A stretch of 64,000 nt of DNA from Dyella lipolytica (GTDB taxonomy: Bacteria > Pseudomonadota > Gammaproteobacteria > Xanthomonadales > Rhodanobacteraceae), in NCBI RefSeq assembly GCF_030160075.1, contig NZ_BSNQ01000005.1:62001-126000 (forward strand). Reading direction: 5' to 3'. The notes beneath the pieces were generated by a model. That model saw nothing but the letters and a program-made list of their open reading frames with translations. It did no database searches and was not told the origin of the DNA. Both the position numbers and the translations under genes were made by a program. Shown here piece by piece: positions 8,459 through 18,100 of the stretch (positions are counted from its first letter, which is position 1; every line of letters begins with the position of its first letter).

Positions 8459-9712
8459 ATGATCACTCCGGAACGCATCATGGCCTGGGCGATACCGGGC
8501 TTCTTCGTGCTGATCGGCATCGAACTGCTGGTTGCGAAATGGCGCGGTCGCGATGTCTATCACAGCAATGACGCGATCAACAGCCTAGGGCTGGGCGTGA
8601 TTTCGCAGATCGTCGGAGTGTTTACCAAACTGTTCGCCATCGGCATTTACGGCTGGTGCGCTACGCATCTGGCACAGTGGACGTTGCCGTCGAACAGCGT
8701 GTGGGTTTGGATTAGCGGTCTGTTGCTCTACGACCTGCTCTACTACTGGCTGCATCGCCTCGGGCATGAAGTGAATGTGCTGTGGGCCGCGCACGTGGTG
8801 CATCATCAGAGCGAGAGCTACAACCTCACCACCGCCTTGCGTCAGACCGGCAGCGGCTTTCTGCTGGGCTGGCTGTTCTATCTGCCGATGGCGCTGCTCG
8901 GTTATCCTACCGAAGTGTTCGCCGTCGTTGCATTGATCGATCTGCTCTACCAATTCTGGGTGCACACCGAAGTCATCGATCGTCTGGGCTGGTTCGACCG
9001 CGTATTCTGCTCGCCATCCAATCATCGCGCACATCACGCCGTGAACGATCGCTACCTCGATCGCAACTACGGCGGCATTCTTATCGTATGGGATCGTCTG
9101 TTCGGCAGCTTTGTCGAAGAAAACAATGAAGACCCACCGATTTACGGCACCCGTTCACCGCTGCAGAGCTGGAATCCGTTGTGGGCGAATGTCGAGGTGT
9201 ATTGGGCCATGCTCAAGGACAGCTGGCATGCGCGCAACTGGCTGGACAAGCTGCGTGTATGGATCAAGCCGCCGGGTTGGCGTCCAGCGGATGTGGCGGT
9301 ACGCTTTCCTAAGCCTGCATTCGATATAAGCCATGCGCGCTACAACCCGCCCATATCTTCCGCCTGGAAGACTTACTGCCTCGTGCAGTTTGCTTTGCTG
9401 CTGCTGATCGGCGTGAACTTCCTGGGAGTGGCGCCAAGGCTGGAATTGTTGGAAGCCGCCGCTTATGCCGCCTATCTGGTTTATAGCCTGTGGACGATCG
9501 GCTTTCTGATAGAAGGTCGCCGCGTAGGTGTGTGGCTGGAATGGGGGCGGACCGTAGGCACGATGGCGGCAGTGGCGCTAAGCGGCCGCTGGTTTGGTGT
9601 GGCGCATCTCGATCAGCAAGTCGTCTTGGTTGTGTGTTTGGTTTTTGGAATAAGTGCAGTCATGCTTTTCTATGTGACCCGCCATAACGTCCAACACTCC
9701 CAAATAGCGTAA
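8459..9712 (+). CDS. Fatty acid hydroxylase superfamily protein, alkylglycerol-monooxygenase-like
   Basis: 417 residues, integral membrane, with three histidine clusters that bind a di-iron centre: HRLGH (99-103), HVVHH (112-116) and HRAHH (189-193). The stretches around them (AAHVVHHQSESYNLTTALRQ, LLYQFWVHTEVI, DRNYGGILIVWDRLFGSF, the later KPPGW) resemble animal alkylglycerol monooxygenase (AGMO/TMEM195) more than plain sterol desaturases. AGMO cleaves O-alkyl ether lipids using tetrahydrobiopterin. The ATG at 8459 is one base after the YhhN stop; a GTG at 8444 would overlap it. Three to four further helices follow after residue 305. The family call is strong; AGMO activity in this organism is inference. 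Confidence 0.85.
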   Translation: MITPERIMAWAIPGFFVLIGIELLVAKWRGRDVYHSNDAINSLGLGVISQIVGVFTKLFAIGIYGWCATHLAQWTLPSNSVWVWISGLLLYDLLYYWLHRLGHEVNVLWAAHVVHHQSESYNLTTALRQTGSGFLLGWLFYLPMALLGYPTEVFAVVALIDLLYQFWVHTEVIDRLGWFDRVFCSPSNHRAHHAVNDRYLDRNYGGILIVWDRLFGSFVEENNEDPPIYGTRSPLQSWNPLWANVEVYWAMLKDSWHARNWLDKLRVWIKPPGWRPADVAVRFPKPAFDISHARYNPPISSAWKTYCLVQFALLLLIGVNFLGVAPRLELLEAAAYAAYLVYSLWTIGFLIEGRRVGVWLEWGRTVGTMAAVALSGRWFGVAHLDQQVVLVVCLVFGISAVMLFYVTRHNVQHSQIA

Positions 9713-10059
9713 GTCCCACGTCGGCGGTCGAATTCCATGCCGCCGATCATCCGGAAACAGAGATCCTCAACTCCGCATCAGGCGTGCGTAGGGGCGAAGA
9801 TCTGTCCAAATGGACGTCCTTTTTACGGCCGCCGCGACCGGCCCAGTTTCCGCATTTTTTTAACTGGAAAAAGTGTCGTTAAAACAATGGCTTGAGTGAT
9901 TGCTGGCGCTATGCAAAAAGAGCCGATGATTTTGCTTGGAGCATGACGCCGCAAGTCGCATAGTGAAGTCCAGGCAACCTGCCTGATGGTCGGGGCGCCG
10001 ACAAGGTTAAGGCTCCGTGCGTGCTCGTTTGCACTGTTCATTCCGGAGGAGTGATGACC
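9713..10059. other. Intergenic region before the DoxX gene
   Basis: This 347-base gap contains a possible terminator for the hydroxylase gene: TCGGCGG (9721-9727) and CCGCCGA (9740-9746) form a seven-base-pair stem with a twelve-base loop, without a T run. T-rich stretches near 9820 and 9856 may hold a promoter for the DoxX gene, but no clear -35/-10 pair was found. No coding region was recognised. Confidence 0.4.
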
Positions 10060-10476
10060 ATGCGACACACAACACTGTTCGAAAACTACAAGAACGAGCT
10101 GCTCCTGGTTGCTCGCGTGCTACTGATGGCTCTGTTCGTGATCTTCGGCTGGGGTAAGTTGTTGGATTTTTCAGGCACCGCCGCGTACATGGAAACAGCC
10201 GGTTTGCCGCTTCCCACGCTTGCTGCCGCCAGCGCGCTGATCATGGAATTATTCGTCGGGATTGCCATCCTGATCGGCTTCTATACACGGCCGTTGGCCT
10301 TGCTGCTCGCGATATATACGGTGGTCACCGCCCTGATCGGTCATCGATTCTGGTTGTTGGCCGATACCGCGCGTATCGAGGCCATGATCAACTTCTACAA
10401 GAACTTCAGCATCGCAGGTGGGCTGCTGCTGTTGTGCATAACCGGGCCAGGCAAGTATTCCGTGGATCGGCGATAG
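10060..10476 (+). CDS. DoxX-family membrane protein
   Basis: About 138 residues with four predicted membrane helices. The first is LLVARVLLMALFVIFGWGKLLDFSGTAAYME, the classic DoxX opening, followed by LPLPTLAAASALIMELFVGIAILIGF and a third and fourth helix ending near LLLLCITGPG. DoxX-like proteins are linked to respiratory or redox membrane complexes, but the function of this one is not known. A strong ggagga site ends at 10050; the ATGs at 10054 and 10060 are both in frame and 10060 has the better spacing. It stands alone and converges on the YfhO-like gene. Confidence 0.8.
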   Translation: MRHTTLFENYKNELLLVARVLLMALFVIFGWGKLLDFSGTAAYMETAGLPLPTLAAASALIMELFVGIAILIGFYTRPLALLLAIYTVVTALIGHRFWLLADTARIEAMINFYKNFSIAGGLLLLCITGPGKYSVDRR

Positions 10477-10585
10477 CACCTACATCCGCCCATCGAAGGG
10501 ATGGGGCGAGCTGATCCTGTTTACAGGCAGTATCGCTATCTGTCCTAACTCGCGATCAAGTCGGACCAGCTTCCGCATCATAGGA

Positions 10586-13261
10586 TCATGCAGAGCGGAT
10601 TGTCGTGCTTAATTCTCTAAACGTACCGTGGGTCAAAGCGAGCATACCCAGCATGAAACCCAGCAATATGGTCCAGTAGTGCGTCGGTTGATAGTCGAAT
10701 ACCACGTCGTGTTTGCCGGGCGACAGAGCAACGCTTTGAAATAGACCTTGCGACTGTTGCAAAGCTTGCGGAAGCCCATCGACGTTGGCTATCCAGCCGG
10801 GATAGAAGGCTTCACGACGCAGCAACGTGGCGGGGGTGGAACAGGTTGCTTGTGCGTCGGTGCGCGATAGCGCGTGAAGGGTGCACGATCCGTGAGTGAT
10901 TTCAAAATACGGCTTTGCATTCGCGAGTGCGAAAATCGACATGTCCGTACCGGCATAGACTTGGCGCGTTCCTGCAATCTCGCTATCAAGGTAGAGTGAG
11001 ATTGTCGGTGCAGTATTTGACGGCGAAGAATCGAGTGACACTCGTCCGATCTGGTCTTTCGCCAATCCCGACACCCATATCGCAACGGGGCGTGTAGATT
11101 CCCGGTGCGTCAATGTCAGCGTAATCGGGGTCGTCGCTGCAGTCGTTCCCATGGGGATGGACAAAGCATGATCGAGGCTGATGGCGAACGGCGCATTGTC
11201 GATCGAGTCCTGTAGAGAGCGTTCTCCCGTACTGCATGCGCCGTGGTCCAGGCAAAGCTGCGCGTTCAATACGCCATTTGCCTGGCCATCGTAGTTGCCG
11301 ATCAATACCGAAACCTTATCGACGTTGCGAGTGCTCTGTTGCAGGGGGATGCGCCAGTGCAGCACAGCGCTTTGTCCGTCATTCATTGCGAGTGCTGAGT
11401 GGTAGGTCGTCGGATCGCTTTGTATCGATAGAGTATTGACGAATGGATCGACACCAGGTGATACAAGAACAAATTTGACACCGAGTTCTTCGTAAGAAGC
11501 TATTCGCTCTTGCAACTGATCGCTCGCCGATCCATAACCATCGGCGCGATTGATCCCACCGGTGAATGTGACTTCGTTTGCGGCGGGGTCTAGATTTTTT
11601 TGTACGTATTCCACCCAGTTGCTGGATACCGGCAAATAGTTATGATTGATCTGTGCGACCTTGAAGTAGGCCCCGTAGTTTGGGGCCATCGGCGAGAGGG
11701 AATAAGTTCGCTGTAATCCAATCTGAGTACGAAGAAAGGTGATGCCGGGTTCGTTGTATATCGCATGACGCGTACCGCTGCGCATCGGAAGCCAGAACGT
11801 AAAAAGCGCATCGAAGATAAGAAGTACTGCCAGCGCATACAGTCCGGGACGCCAGCGTTTGCTCGACAATATCAGCAACAACCCTGCGCCAAGGGAAATG
11901 GTTGTCCACACCAGGGCATGGTGAACGAATCGGGCCGATGCCGCGACATGGCTCAGGGCGCTGATCGGCTCTTTTGCGAGCCATAACGCCACGATTACCG
12001 CCGCACACGCGAGCGCTGCCGCAATCAAGCTGCGCCAATACGTCGGTGTGGCTCCACGCTGCATGCCGTCGATGCCGAGCGCAATGACAACCACGCTCGC
12101 GAATTCCCAGGATGCTGGCGCATATCTGTAGAACGCTACGGAATTCAAGAGCGGGATCAGATTTACCAAATCGCTGATCGGACGAACATCATAAGTCTTG
12201 CAAAGACATACGATGATCCAGGCGGCGAGTGCTATGGCAAGCCGACGTGGTGCCACTTGAATAGCTAGCAACACGAAAGCGAATTGCAAGGCAGTAAGGT
12301 AGCCGCCGATGTTGCCCCATACCGCCGAAACGGTATTGGACGGGTCGTTAAATTCGAAAATCGGACCGAACAAACCAGGGACTAACGACAATGCAATGGA
12401 AGCCGGTGGCAGCAATGTCAGGTGCGAAAAAGAACCAGCATGACCACCGACATAAGCCTGTGACACGTACTCTGCGAACGGAATGATCAGCGGAAGGCTG
12501 CAAGCGAGACCCACACCAACGGAAAGCGCAACTTTTGACAAAAACACCAGCTTTTGCCGACCCTCAAGCAACGGCAGTCTGACCAAGGTCCATAGCGCTA
12601 CAAGCAAGCCATTGATATACGCGGTTTCGGGGAAGCCAGCGTATAGAGACCACGCTAAGGCGATCGGGATAAGTAACCAGCCGCCGGGTCGACGATCACG
12701 CACTCGCGAAAGGAGCAGCTCCACGCCAAGCAGCAGCAGGGGCAAGAAAGCAATCGGAGCGATGATGGGTGCGCCAAGCCACGCAAACGTACCGTTGAAT
12801 TCGAAAAGAATGGCCCCCGTTGTGGCGGCGAGCTCGGTCAATTTGATTTTGCGAAGCAAGGCGTAAGTGGATAGGCCGGCAATGATCTGTAGCAGCAGCT
12901 TCACCCAGGCAAAGCCCTGGCGGAAGTGATAGAGCAAAACAAAGGGCAGGAACAGCGCGCCCGGTTGCGCCTCGGCTGCCAGAGGAAGCCCGACTCCGTT
13001 ATAGGAGTTCCACCAGGGCACGTGCCCTGCCAGCCATTGATCGGCGGAGAGCTTTCCCAGTGCCTGGGCCTGGAAACCCACATTCGGATCAATCCAGGGC
13101 GTGCCGCCGGCAAATTTCGCGGTATCGCCGGTTGACCCCACGAACAGCATCGGATCCGCGTTCAAGCGCCCAAGCAGTACCGGCAACTGTATAAGGATCG
13201 GAAGAATCAGCACGATCCAGAATGCAGGCGTGAAAAGCCCTTTGTAATGACGCGCTGACAT
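10586..13261 (-). CDS. Large multi-spanning membrane protein, YfhO-like
   Basis: 891 residues from the ATG at 13261. The N-terminal ~510 residues hold around a dozen membrane helices with long loops, starting FWIVLILPILIQLPVLLGRL and including HVPWWNSYNGVGLPLAAEAQPGALFLP, a periplasmic first-loop pattern found in YfhO/GT-C-like proteins. The C-terminal ~350 residues are a soluble, beta-rich extracytoplasmic domain closed by one last helix (YWTILLGFMLGMLALTHG). YfhO-like proteins assist glycosylation of cell-envelope polymers in Gram-positives; the role here is unknown. The start is 46 bases after the kup stop, so both may share a transcript. Longer in-frame starts would run into kup. Confidence 0.7.
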   Translation of the reverse strand: MSARHYKGLFTPAFWIVLILPILIQLPVLLGRLNADPMLFVGSTGDTAKFAGGTPWIDPNVGFQAQALGKLSADQWLAGHVPWWNSYNGVGLPLAAEAQPGALFLPFVLLYHFRQGFAWVKLLLQIIAGLSTYALLRKIKLTELAATTGAILFEFNGTFAWLGAPIIAPIAFLPLLLLGVELLLSRVRDRRPGGWLLIPIALAWSLYAGFPETAYINGLLVALWTLVRLPLLEGRQKLVFLSKVALSVGVGLACSLPLIIPFAEYVSQAYVGGHAGSFSHLTLLPPASIALSLVPGLFGPIFEFNDPSNTVSAVWGNIGGYLTALQFAFVLLAIQVAPRRLAIALAAWIIVCLCKTYDVRPISDLVNLIPLLNSVAFYRYAPASWEFASVVVIALGIDGMQRGATPTYWRSLIAAALACAAVIVALWLAKEPISALSHVAASARFVHHALVWTTISLGAGLLLILSSKRWRPGLYALAVLLIFDALFTFWLPMRSGTRHAIYNEPGITFLRTQIGLQRTYSLSPMAPNYGAYFKVAQINHNYLPVSSNWVEYVQKNLDPAANEVTFTGGINRADGYGSASDQLQERIASYEELGVKFVLVSPGVDPFVNTLSIQSDPTTYHSALAMNDGQSAVLHWRIPLQQSTRNVDKVSVLIGNYDGQANGVLNAQLCLDHGACSTGERSLQDSIDNAPFAISLDHALSIPMGTTAATTPITLTLTHRESTRPVAIWVSGLAKDQIGRVSLDSSPSNTAPTISLYLDSEIAGTRQVYAGTDMSIFALANAKPYFEITHGSCTLHALSRTDAQATCSTPATLLRREAFYPGWIANVDGLPQALQQSQGLFQSVALSPGKHDVVFDYQPTHYWTILLGFMLGMLALTHGTFRELSTTIRSA

Positions 13262-13307
13262 GGAGTCGTTGAATCCTAGAAGATCAGATCGATGAATACC
13301 CGGCTCA

Positions 13308-15185
13308 CTAAATGGACACCTGCCTGCCGATGTCCACCACCTGATCCGCCGGTACATGCAGATAATCGGTGACGCGTGCGCAATTGCGCAGCAGTATGCC
13401 GAACGGTGCTTCGATCCAGCGCGGCAGGCCGCGACCGTCCGTACGGGGTACGATCTTTTCCATGCCGATGAAGTAGGTCAGTTTGCCAGGGTTGATCGGG
13501 CAATCATGGGTAGCGATCTGCGCCATCAATGATGGTAGGTTGGGTCTCTGCATGAAACCGTAGCTGGCGGTGACGGCCCAGAAGTTGGGCACTACTTCCG
13601 TGATGGTCAGGCGATCCTTCGCAGCGATATAGGGCGTGGACGCGACATCCAGCGTGACGGCCAGTACACGTTCGTGCAGCGCATGGCTGTGCTTGACGTA
13701 CCACTGCATCACCGGCGGTGTGTTGGCTTTGGCGCGCGTCAGGAATACGGCCGTGCCGGGCACGCGCGACACCTTGGCTTCGTCAAGGCCCGCAAAAAAA
13801 GCGTCGATCGGTACGGGATTTTCGCCGAGGCGATTGGCAATGGCGGTAATGCCTTTGTGCCACACATACATCACCAGATAGACCAGGCCGGCCAGAATCA
13901 GCGGCACGTAGCCGCCATCGAGCAGCTTCATCATGTTCGACGAGAAGAACGATGCATCGACCACAAAGAACAGGCCGGCGATGGCGCCGCTTACCGCCAG
14001 GTTCCACTTCCAGATTTCGCGCATGGCGATGAACAGCAGACACGTGGTCATCAGCATGGTGGCGGACACCGCGATACCGTAAGCGGCGGCAAGGTTGTCG
14101 GATTTGCGGAAGCCCAGCGCAAGCCCGATCGTCACCAGCATCAGCAGCCAGTTGACGGCGCCGACGTAGATCTGCCCGTAACCTTCCTCGGATGTCTGCA
14201 AAACTTTCAGCCGCGGCATCCAGCCCAGTTGGATCGCTTGGCGCGTCATCGAAAACGCGCCGGTGATGATCGACTGGCTGGCGATGATGGTGGCGATGGT
14301 CGAAAGAATGATGAGCGGCAAAGTCAGCGGTGCCGGACATAAACGATAGAAAATATTTCCCTCGGTCGGTGCGCCCGCCAGCACGATGGCACCTTGTCCC
14401 GCGTAGTTCAGCACCAGACTCGGAAACACTAGCGTGGACCATGCCAGCTTGATCGGGCCCGCGCCGAAATGGCCCATATCCGCGTACAGGGCCTCCGCGC
14501 CGGTGACGCACAGGAACACGCCGCCGAGAACCAGGAACCCGGTGCCGCCGCTGTGCAGCAGATAATCGAGCCCATAGTAAGGATTCAGCGCCCACAGAAT
14601 CGCGGGGTGCCGCGCGATGCCCCACACACCAAGCACCGCCATCGTCAGGAACCACAAGGCCATGATGGGGCCGAATGCACGTCCGATTTTCGCGGTGCCC
14701 ATCGGTTGCAGCGCAAACAGCGCCAGCAGAATGATCACGGTCAGCGGCAGCACATAGGTGTGCAGCGAAGGCGCCACGATATTCAACCCTTCCAGCGCCG
14801 ACAGCACGGAGATGGCCGGGGTAATCGCGCCGTCGCCGTAAATCAGCGCGGCGCCGAACAAGCCGGCCGCCACGATGATCGGCCGCTTGTGTCGTTTCAC
14901 ACCCAACAACGCCATCAAAGCGAGGATGCCGCCTTCGCCATCGTTGTCGATGCGCATCGCGAAGCCCGCATATTTCACGGATGTCACGATGATCAACGTC
15001 CAGATCAGCAGCGAGATCACGCCCAATATCGTGTGCGGGTTATTGCCGCCGGTCATGTCCAGCACGGTCTTGAACGTGTACAGCGGGCTGGTACCGATGT
15101 CGCCGAAAACCACGCCAAGCGCACCAACGCCGGCGGCTAGCAATGCAGGCTTTTTCCAAGGGGTGGATTCGGATGCCGGATTCAC
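13308..15185 (-). CDS. kup: KUP-family low-affinity potassium uptake transporter
   Basis: 625 residues, the usual length for bacterial Kup (TrkD). The opening GALGVVFGDIGTSPLYTFKT is the family signature, followed by DNDGEGGILALMALL, LFGAALIYGDGAITPAISVLSALEGL and about twelve helices, with a cytoplasmic C-terminal tail from about residue 470 (VPGTAVFLTRAKANTPPVMQWYVKHSHALHE). It brings in K+ with protons. It is transcribed leftward and is separated from the upstream TonB receptor by 168 bases that hold a possible terminator. Confidence 0.95.
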   Translation of the reverse strand: MNPASESTPWKKPALLAAGVGALGVVFGDIGTSPLYTFKTVLDMTGGNNPHTILGVISLLIWTLIIVTSVKYAGFAMRIDNDGEGGILALMALLGVKRHKRPIIVAAGLFGAALIYGDGAITPAISVLSALEGLNIVAPSLHTYVLPLTVIILLALFALQPMGTAKIGRAFGPIMALWFLTMAVLGVWGIARHPAILWALNPYYGLDYLLHSGGTGFLVLGGVFLCVTGAEALYADMGHFGAGPIKLAWSTLVFPSLVLNYAGQGAIVLAGAPTEGNIFYRLCPAPLTLPLIILSTIATIIASQSIITGAFSMTRQAIQLGWMPRLKVLQTSEEGYGQIYVGAVNWLLMLVTIGLALGFRKSDNLAAAYGIAVSATMLMTTCLLFIAMREIWKWNLAVSGAIAGLFFVVDASFFSSNMMKLLDGGYVPLILAGLVYLVMYVWHKGITAIANRLGENPVPIDAFFAGLDEAKVSRVPGTAVFLTRAKANTPPVMQWYVKHSHALHERVLAVTLDVASTPYIAAKDRLTITEVVPNFWAVTASYGFMQRPNLPSLMAQIATHDCPINPGKLTYFIGMEKIVPRTDGRGLPRWIEAPFGILLRNCARVTDYLHVPADQVVDIGRQVSI

Positions 15186-15289
15186 GGGATACCTGCGCTA
15201 CGCTGCGTGTAGGGATCGCCAGACTATAGTCATTCGATGACAGTCTGGGCGATCCATTGTGCCGCACGGGCAGGTAAAAAGGGCTCTGC

Positions 15290-15314
15290 GCAGGGGCGGT
15301 CGGATCACCCCTGC
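15290..15314 (-). terminator. Possible terminator between the TonB receptor and kup
   Basis: GCAGGGG (15290-15296) and CCCCTGC (15308-15314) form a seven-base-pair stem with an eleven-base loop. Read on the minus strand, five Ts follow about ten bases later. It lies 40 bases beyond the stop of the second TonB receptor. Confidence 0.4.
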
Positions 15315-15353
15315 AGCAGATAAGCCGACAAGCAGGAGTCGCGGCAGGGCTCG

Positions 15354-17885
15354 CTAGAACTTCACCCGGAACTCCGCCCCATACATGCGCGGCGCGGTGA
15401 TGTACGCATACGGCGTGCCCAGTACCGATTCCGACACGGTGCCGAGCCCGATCACATTGCGTTGGTTGAATACATTGTTCACGTAAAGACCGACGCCCCA
15501 GCGCCCACCGTTAGCCGTCCAATCGACGCGAAAATCGGTACGCCTCTGGGTGGCGTTGAGGTCGAAGTTGGTGGGTAACGAACACTTGCCCTGATACACC
15601 GACGCATCGTTGCAGCGTAGCGGTCCGCGAAAGCCATAGTTCGCGTTGAACGTCACGCTGCCGTTGGCGATGTCGTGCCAGGTGTAAGCCCCGCTGACCG
15701 AGTAGGAGATCTTCGGCTCGTCGACCGGCTGGCCCGAAACGTTTGCATAGTCGATCTGGCCTGCGCTGCTCACACCGATTGGCACTTCCGCATGCGTGTA
15801 CTTGGAATCGATGTAGCCGCCGTTGAACGCCAGCCGCAGGTTGTCGATCGGCACCCACTCCATTTGCAGGTCCAGACCCTTGGCTGCCTGGTTGGTGTTG
15901 CTGACCTGGTATTGAGGTACGCCGAGACCCTCGCTGGAGGGAATCAGCGTGAGCGTTTGACGATTGTCGTAGCGGTAGTAGTAGGCGGAGGCATTGACCA
16001 GCAGGTTCTGGTCAGGGAACGTGCTCTTGACGCCGGTTTCCAGGTTCCACACTTTTTCCGGCGCGAATTCCGCACCGGGTTCCGTGCCATCGAAGCCGCC
16101 CGCCTTGTAGCCCTTGGCCAGCGAGGCGTAGCCCATCACGTTGGGCGTGAATTTGTAATCGAGCACGAAGCGCGGACTGGTGTCGTTCCAGCCGGCGCGT
16201 TTTTGCACCAGTTGATTCACGGCGGTGGTGAATATCTGGTTTTGGGTAAGAATATTCAGCAGTTGCTGCGCGGTGACTTTGCCGCCTGTCAGGATCGGCA
16301 CCAAGTTCAACAGTCCGGCCGCTTGCAATTGCGCCAACGTGGCATCCAGTTGCGGCGCGTAGCGCGGTGGCGTGAACCAGGTGAAATCTTTTTCGTCGTG
16401 GGTGAGTCGCAAGCCGACGGTAAAGTTCAGATTGTCGGTGAGATGCCAGATGGTGTCGCCGTAACCCGCCACTGCGCTGAATCGGCCCGTGTTGTACACG
16501 GTTTCCGTCCACGGATCGCCTAGCAGGTTGTACGGCAAGCCGAACGACTGCAGCACCGAACTGAAGTAGCCGAAGATCGTGCCGGTGGGCGTGAATTGCT
16601 GGCCGACCCCCGTGTTGAGCGCGAGCGTGTCGTAGGTATCGGTGTTGACGCGGGCGAGGCTCGTTTCGTCGGAGTGTTCCTGGTAATAGCTGGCACCCGC
16701 CACCCAGTCGAGCAGATCGTTATTGCCGCTGAACTTGAACTCCTGATACCAGGTGTGCCCCGTGCCGATCACACCGGTGTTGAGATATTCAGTGACCTGC
16801 TGCAAACCGGTGCCGTTTTCGATATGCGACATACCGTAGCCGGTCCAGTTGGTGGTCGATGTCAACGTGCCCCAGCCGAAGTTGTGGTCGATAGCCAGCG
16901 TGTAATCGTTGTAGTTGCGTTCTTCGCGTCCATCGGTCGCGCTGTTGTAGAACGGCGCGTTGAGCGGGTTATAGAAAGTGGCGGGATTCGCCGGGAACGG
17001 TGCGCGCTGATTCAGATCGGTCGAGGAAATCGGGATCAGTCCCTGATCGATGCGCGAAGGCTGCCTGACGCGATCGTGGTCGTATGACAGATGCAGCTGC
17101 GTGTCCGGCGTAATGTTCCAGCGGTACACGATGCGTGCACCCCATTCGTCATCCTTGCCATAGTGCTGGCCCGTGGCAGCATCTTTCAACCAGCCGTCGC
17201 TCTGGTTGTCGACCACGCTGATGCGAAGTGCCATGTCCTTGTTCAAGGGAATATTGATGCGTGCGTCGCCGTAGCGCTTGCCGTAGTTGCCAATGCGCAC
17301 GCGTGCATCGCCTTCGAATTTGTCGGTCGGCTCGTTGGTGATGATGGAAATCGCGCCGGCTGCCGTGTTGCGTCCGAACAGGGTGCCTTGTGGACCTTTC
17401 AGCACTTCGACACGCGCCACGTCGTTGAACGCCATCAGCGAACCGCCGTCGCGCGTCTGGTAAACGCCGTTGATGTAAACGCCGACCGCCGAATCGGTAC
17501 CGATACCGAAATCGTCCGTTTCGATGCCGCGCAAACGATACGTCGGTTGCGTCGCATCGGTGTTGTCGACTACCAGGCCGGGCACGAACAGGTTCATATG
17601 GCTCAGATCGGTGGCTGCCACGGTGTCGATCTGCTTGGCGGTGACGATGTTCATCGCGATCGGCACGTCCTGCATTTCTTGCGTGCGACTCTGCGCGGTG
17701 ACCGTTACCTGCTCGAGCTTTGTTGCGTGAGCCGCCGATGGTTTCTGGGGTGGGTTATTCGATGGCGTGGTTGTAGTCGAAGCGGAAGCTTCCTGCGCCG
17801 CAGCCGGAAAAGCGATGGAGCCAAGCGCGCCGGCAAAAAGCGCAAAACCGATCCGGGAGGCGAGCCTCCGCTTGCGAATGAGCAT
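15354..17885 (-). CDS. TonB-dependent outer-membrane receptor
   Basis: 843 residues. A signal peptide ends near FPAAAQ (about residue 31). A TonB-box-like LEQVTVTAQ precedes the plug (QEMQDVPIAMNIVTAKQI, LRGIETDDFG, VEVLKGPQGTLFGRNTAAGAISIITNEP), then a barrel ending AEFRVKF. The plug sequence is of the broad FecA/sterol-or-xenobiotic-associated type common in sphingomonads and xanthomonads; the ligand is unknown and no biosynthesis or hydrolase gene sits beside it. It is divergent from the amino-acid permease, with 215 bases between the starts. Confidence 0.88.
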   Translation of the reverse strand: MLIRKRRLASRIGFALFAGALGSIAFPAAAQEASASTTTTPSNNPPQKPSAAHATKLEQVTVTAQSRTQEMQDVPIAMNIVTAKQIDTVAATDLSHMNLFVPGLVVDNTDATQPTYRLRGIETDDFGIGTDSAVGVYINGVYQTRDGGSLMAFNDVARVEVLKGPQGTLFGRNTAAGAISIITNEPTDKFEGDARVRIGNYGKRYGDARINIPLNKDMALRISVVDNQSDGWLKDAATGQHYGKDDEWGARIVYRWNITPDTQLHLSYDHDRVRQPSRIDQGLIPISSTDLNQRAPFPANPATFYNPLNAPFYNSATDGREERNYNDYTLAIDHNFGWGTLTSTTNWTGYGMSHIENGTGLQQVTEYLNTGVIGTGHTWYQEFKFSGNNDLLDWVAGASYYQEHSDETSLARVNTDTYDTLALNTGVGQQFTPTGTIFGYFSSVLQSFGLPYNLLGDPWTETVYNTGRFSAVAGYGDTIWHLTDNLNFTVGLRLTHDEKDFTWFTPPRYAPQLDATLAQLQAAGLLNLVPILTGGKVTAQQLLNILTQNQIFTTAVNQLVQKRAGWNDTSPRFVLDYKFTPNVMGYASLAKGYKAGGFDGTEPGAEFAPEKVWNLETGVKSTFPDQNLLVNASAYYYRYDNRQTLTLIPSSEGLGVPQYQVSNTNQAAKGLDLQMEWVPIDNLRLAFNGGYIDSKYTHAEVPIGVSSAGQIDYANVSGQPVDEPKISYSVSGAYTWHDIANGSVTFNANYGFRGPLRCNDASVYQGKCSLPTNFDLNATQRRTDFRVDWTANGGRWGVGLYVNNVFNQRNVIGLGTVSESVLGTPYAYITAPRMYGAEFRVKF

Positions 17886-18100
17886 GAATTGTTCCCCAGT
17901 CAGCGACGCTTCTCAGCAACCACGCCGCGGGATCCCCATCCCATCGGCAGCATGGATACGCCCAGGTATGTTCACTTGCTGCACTGGTGCCTGTACAGAT
18001 GCGCTGCAGCATGACGAGCCCTGCCAAAGGTCATGACGGTGATCTTGCAGGCAGCGCGCTTTCGCTATCATCGGATCTTTGTGATTGGGGAGAGACGCCG

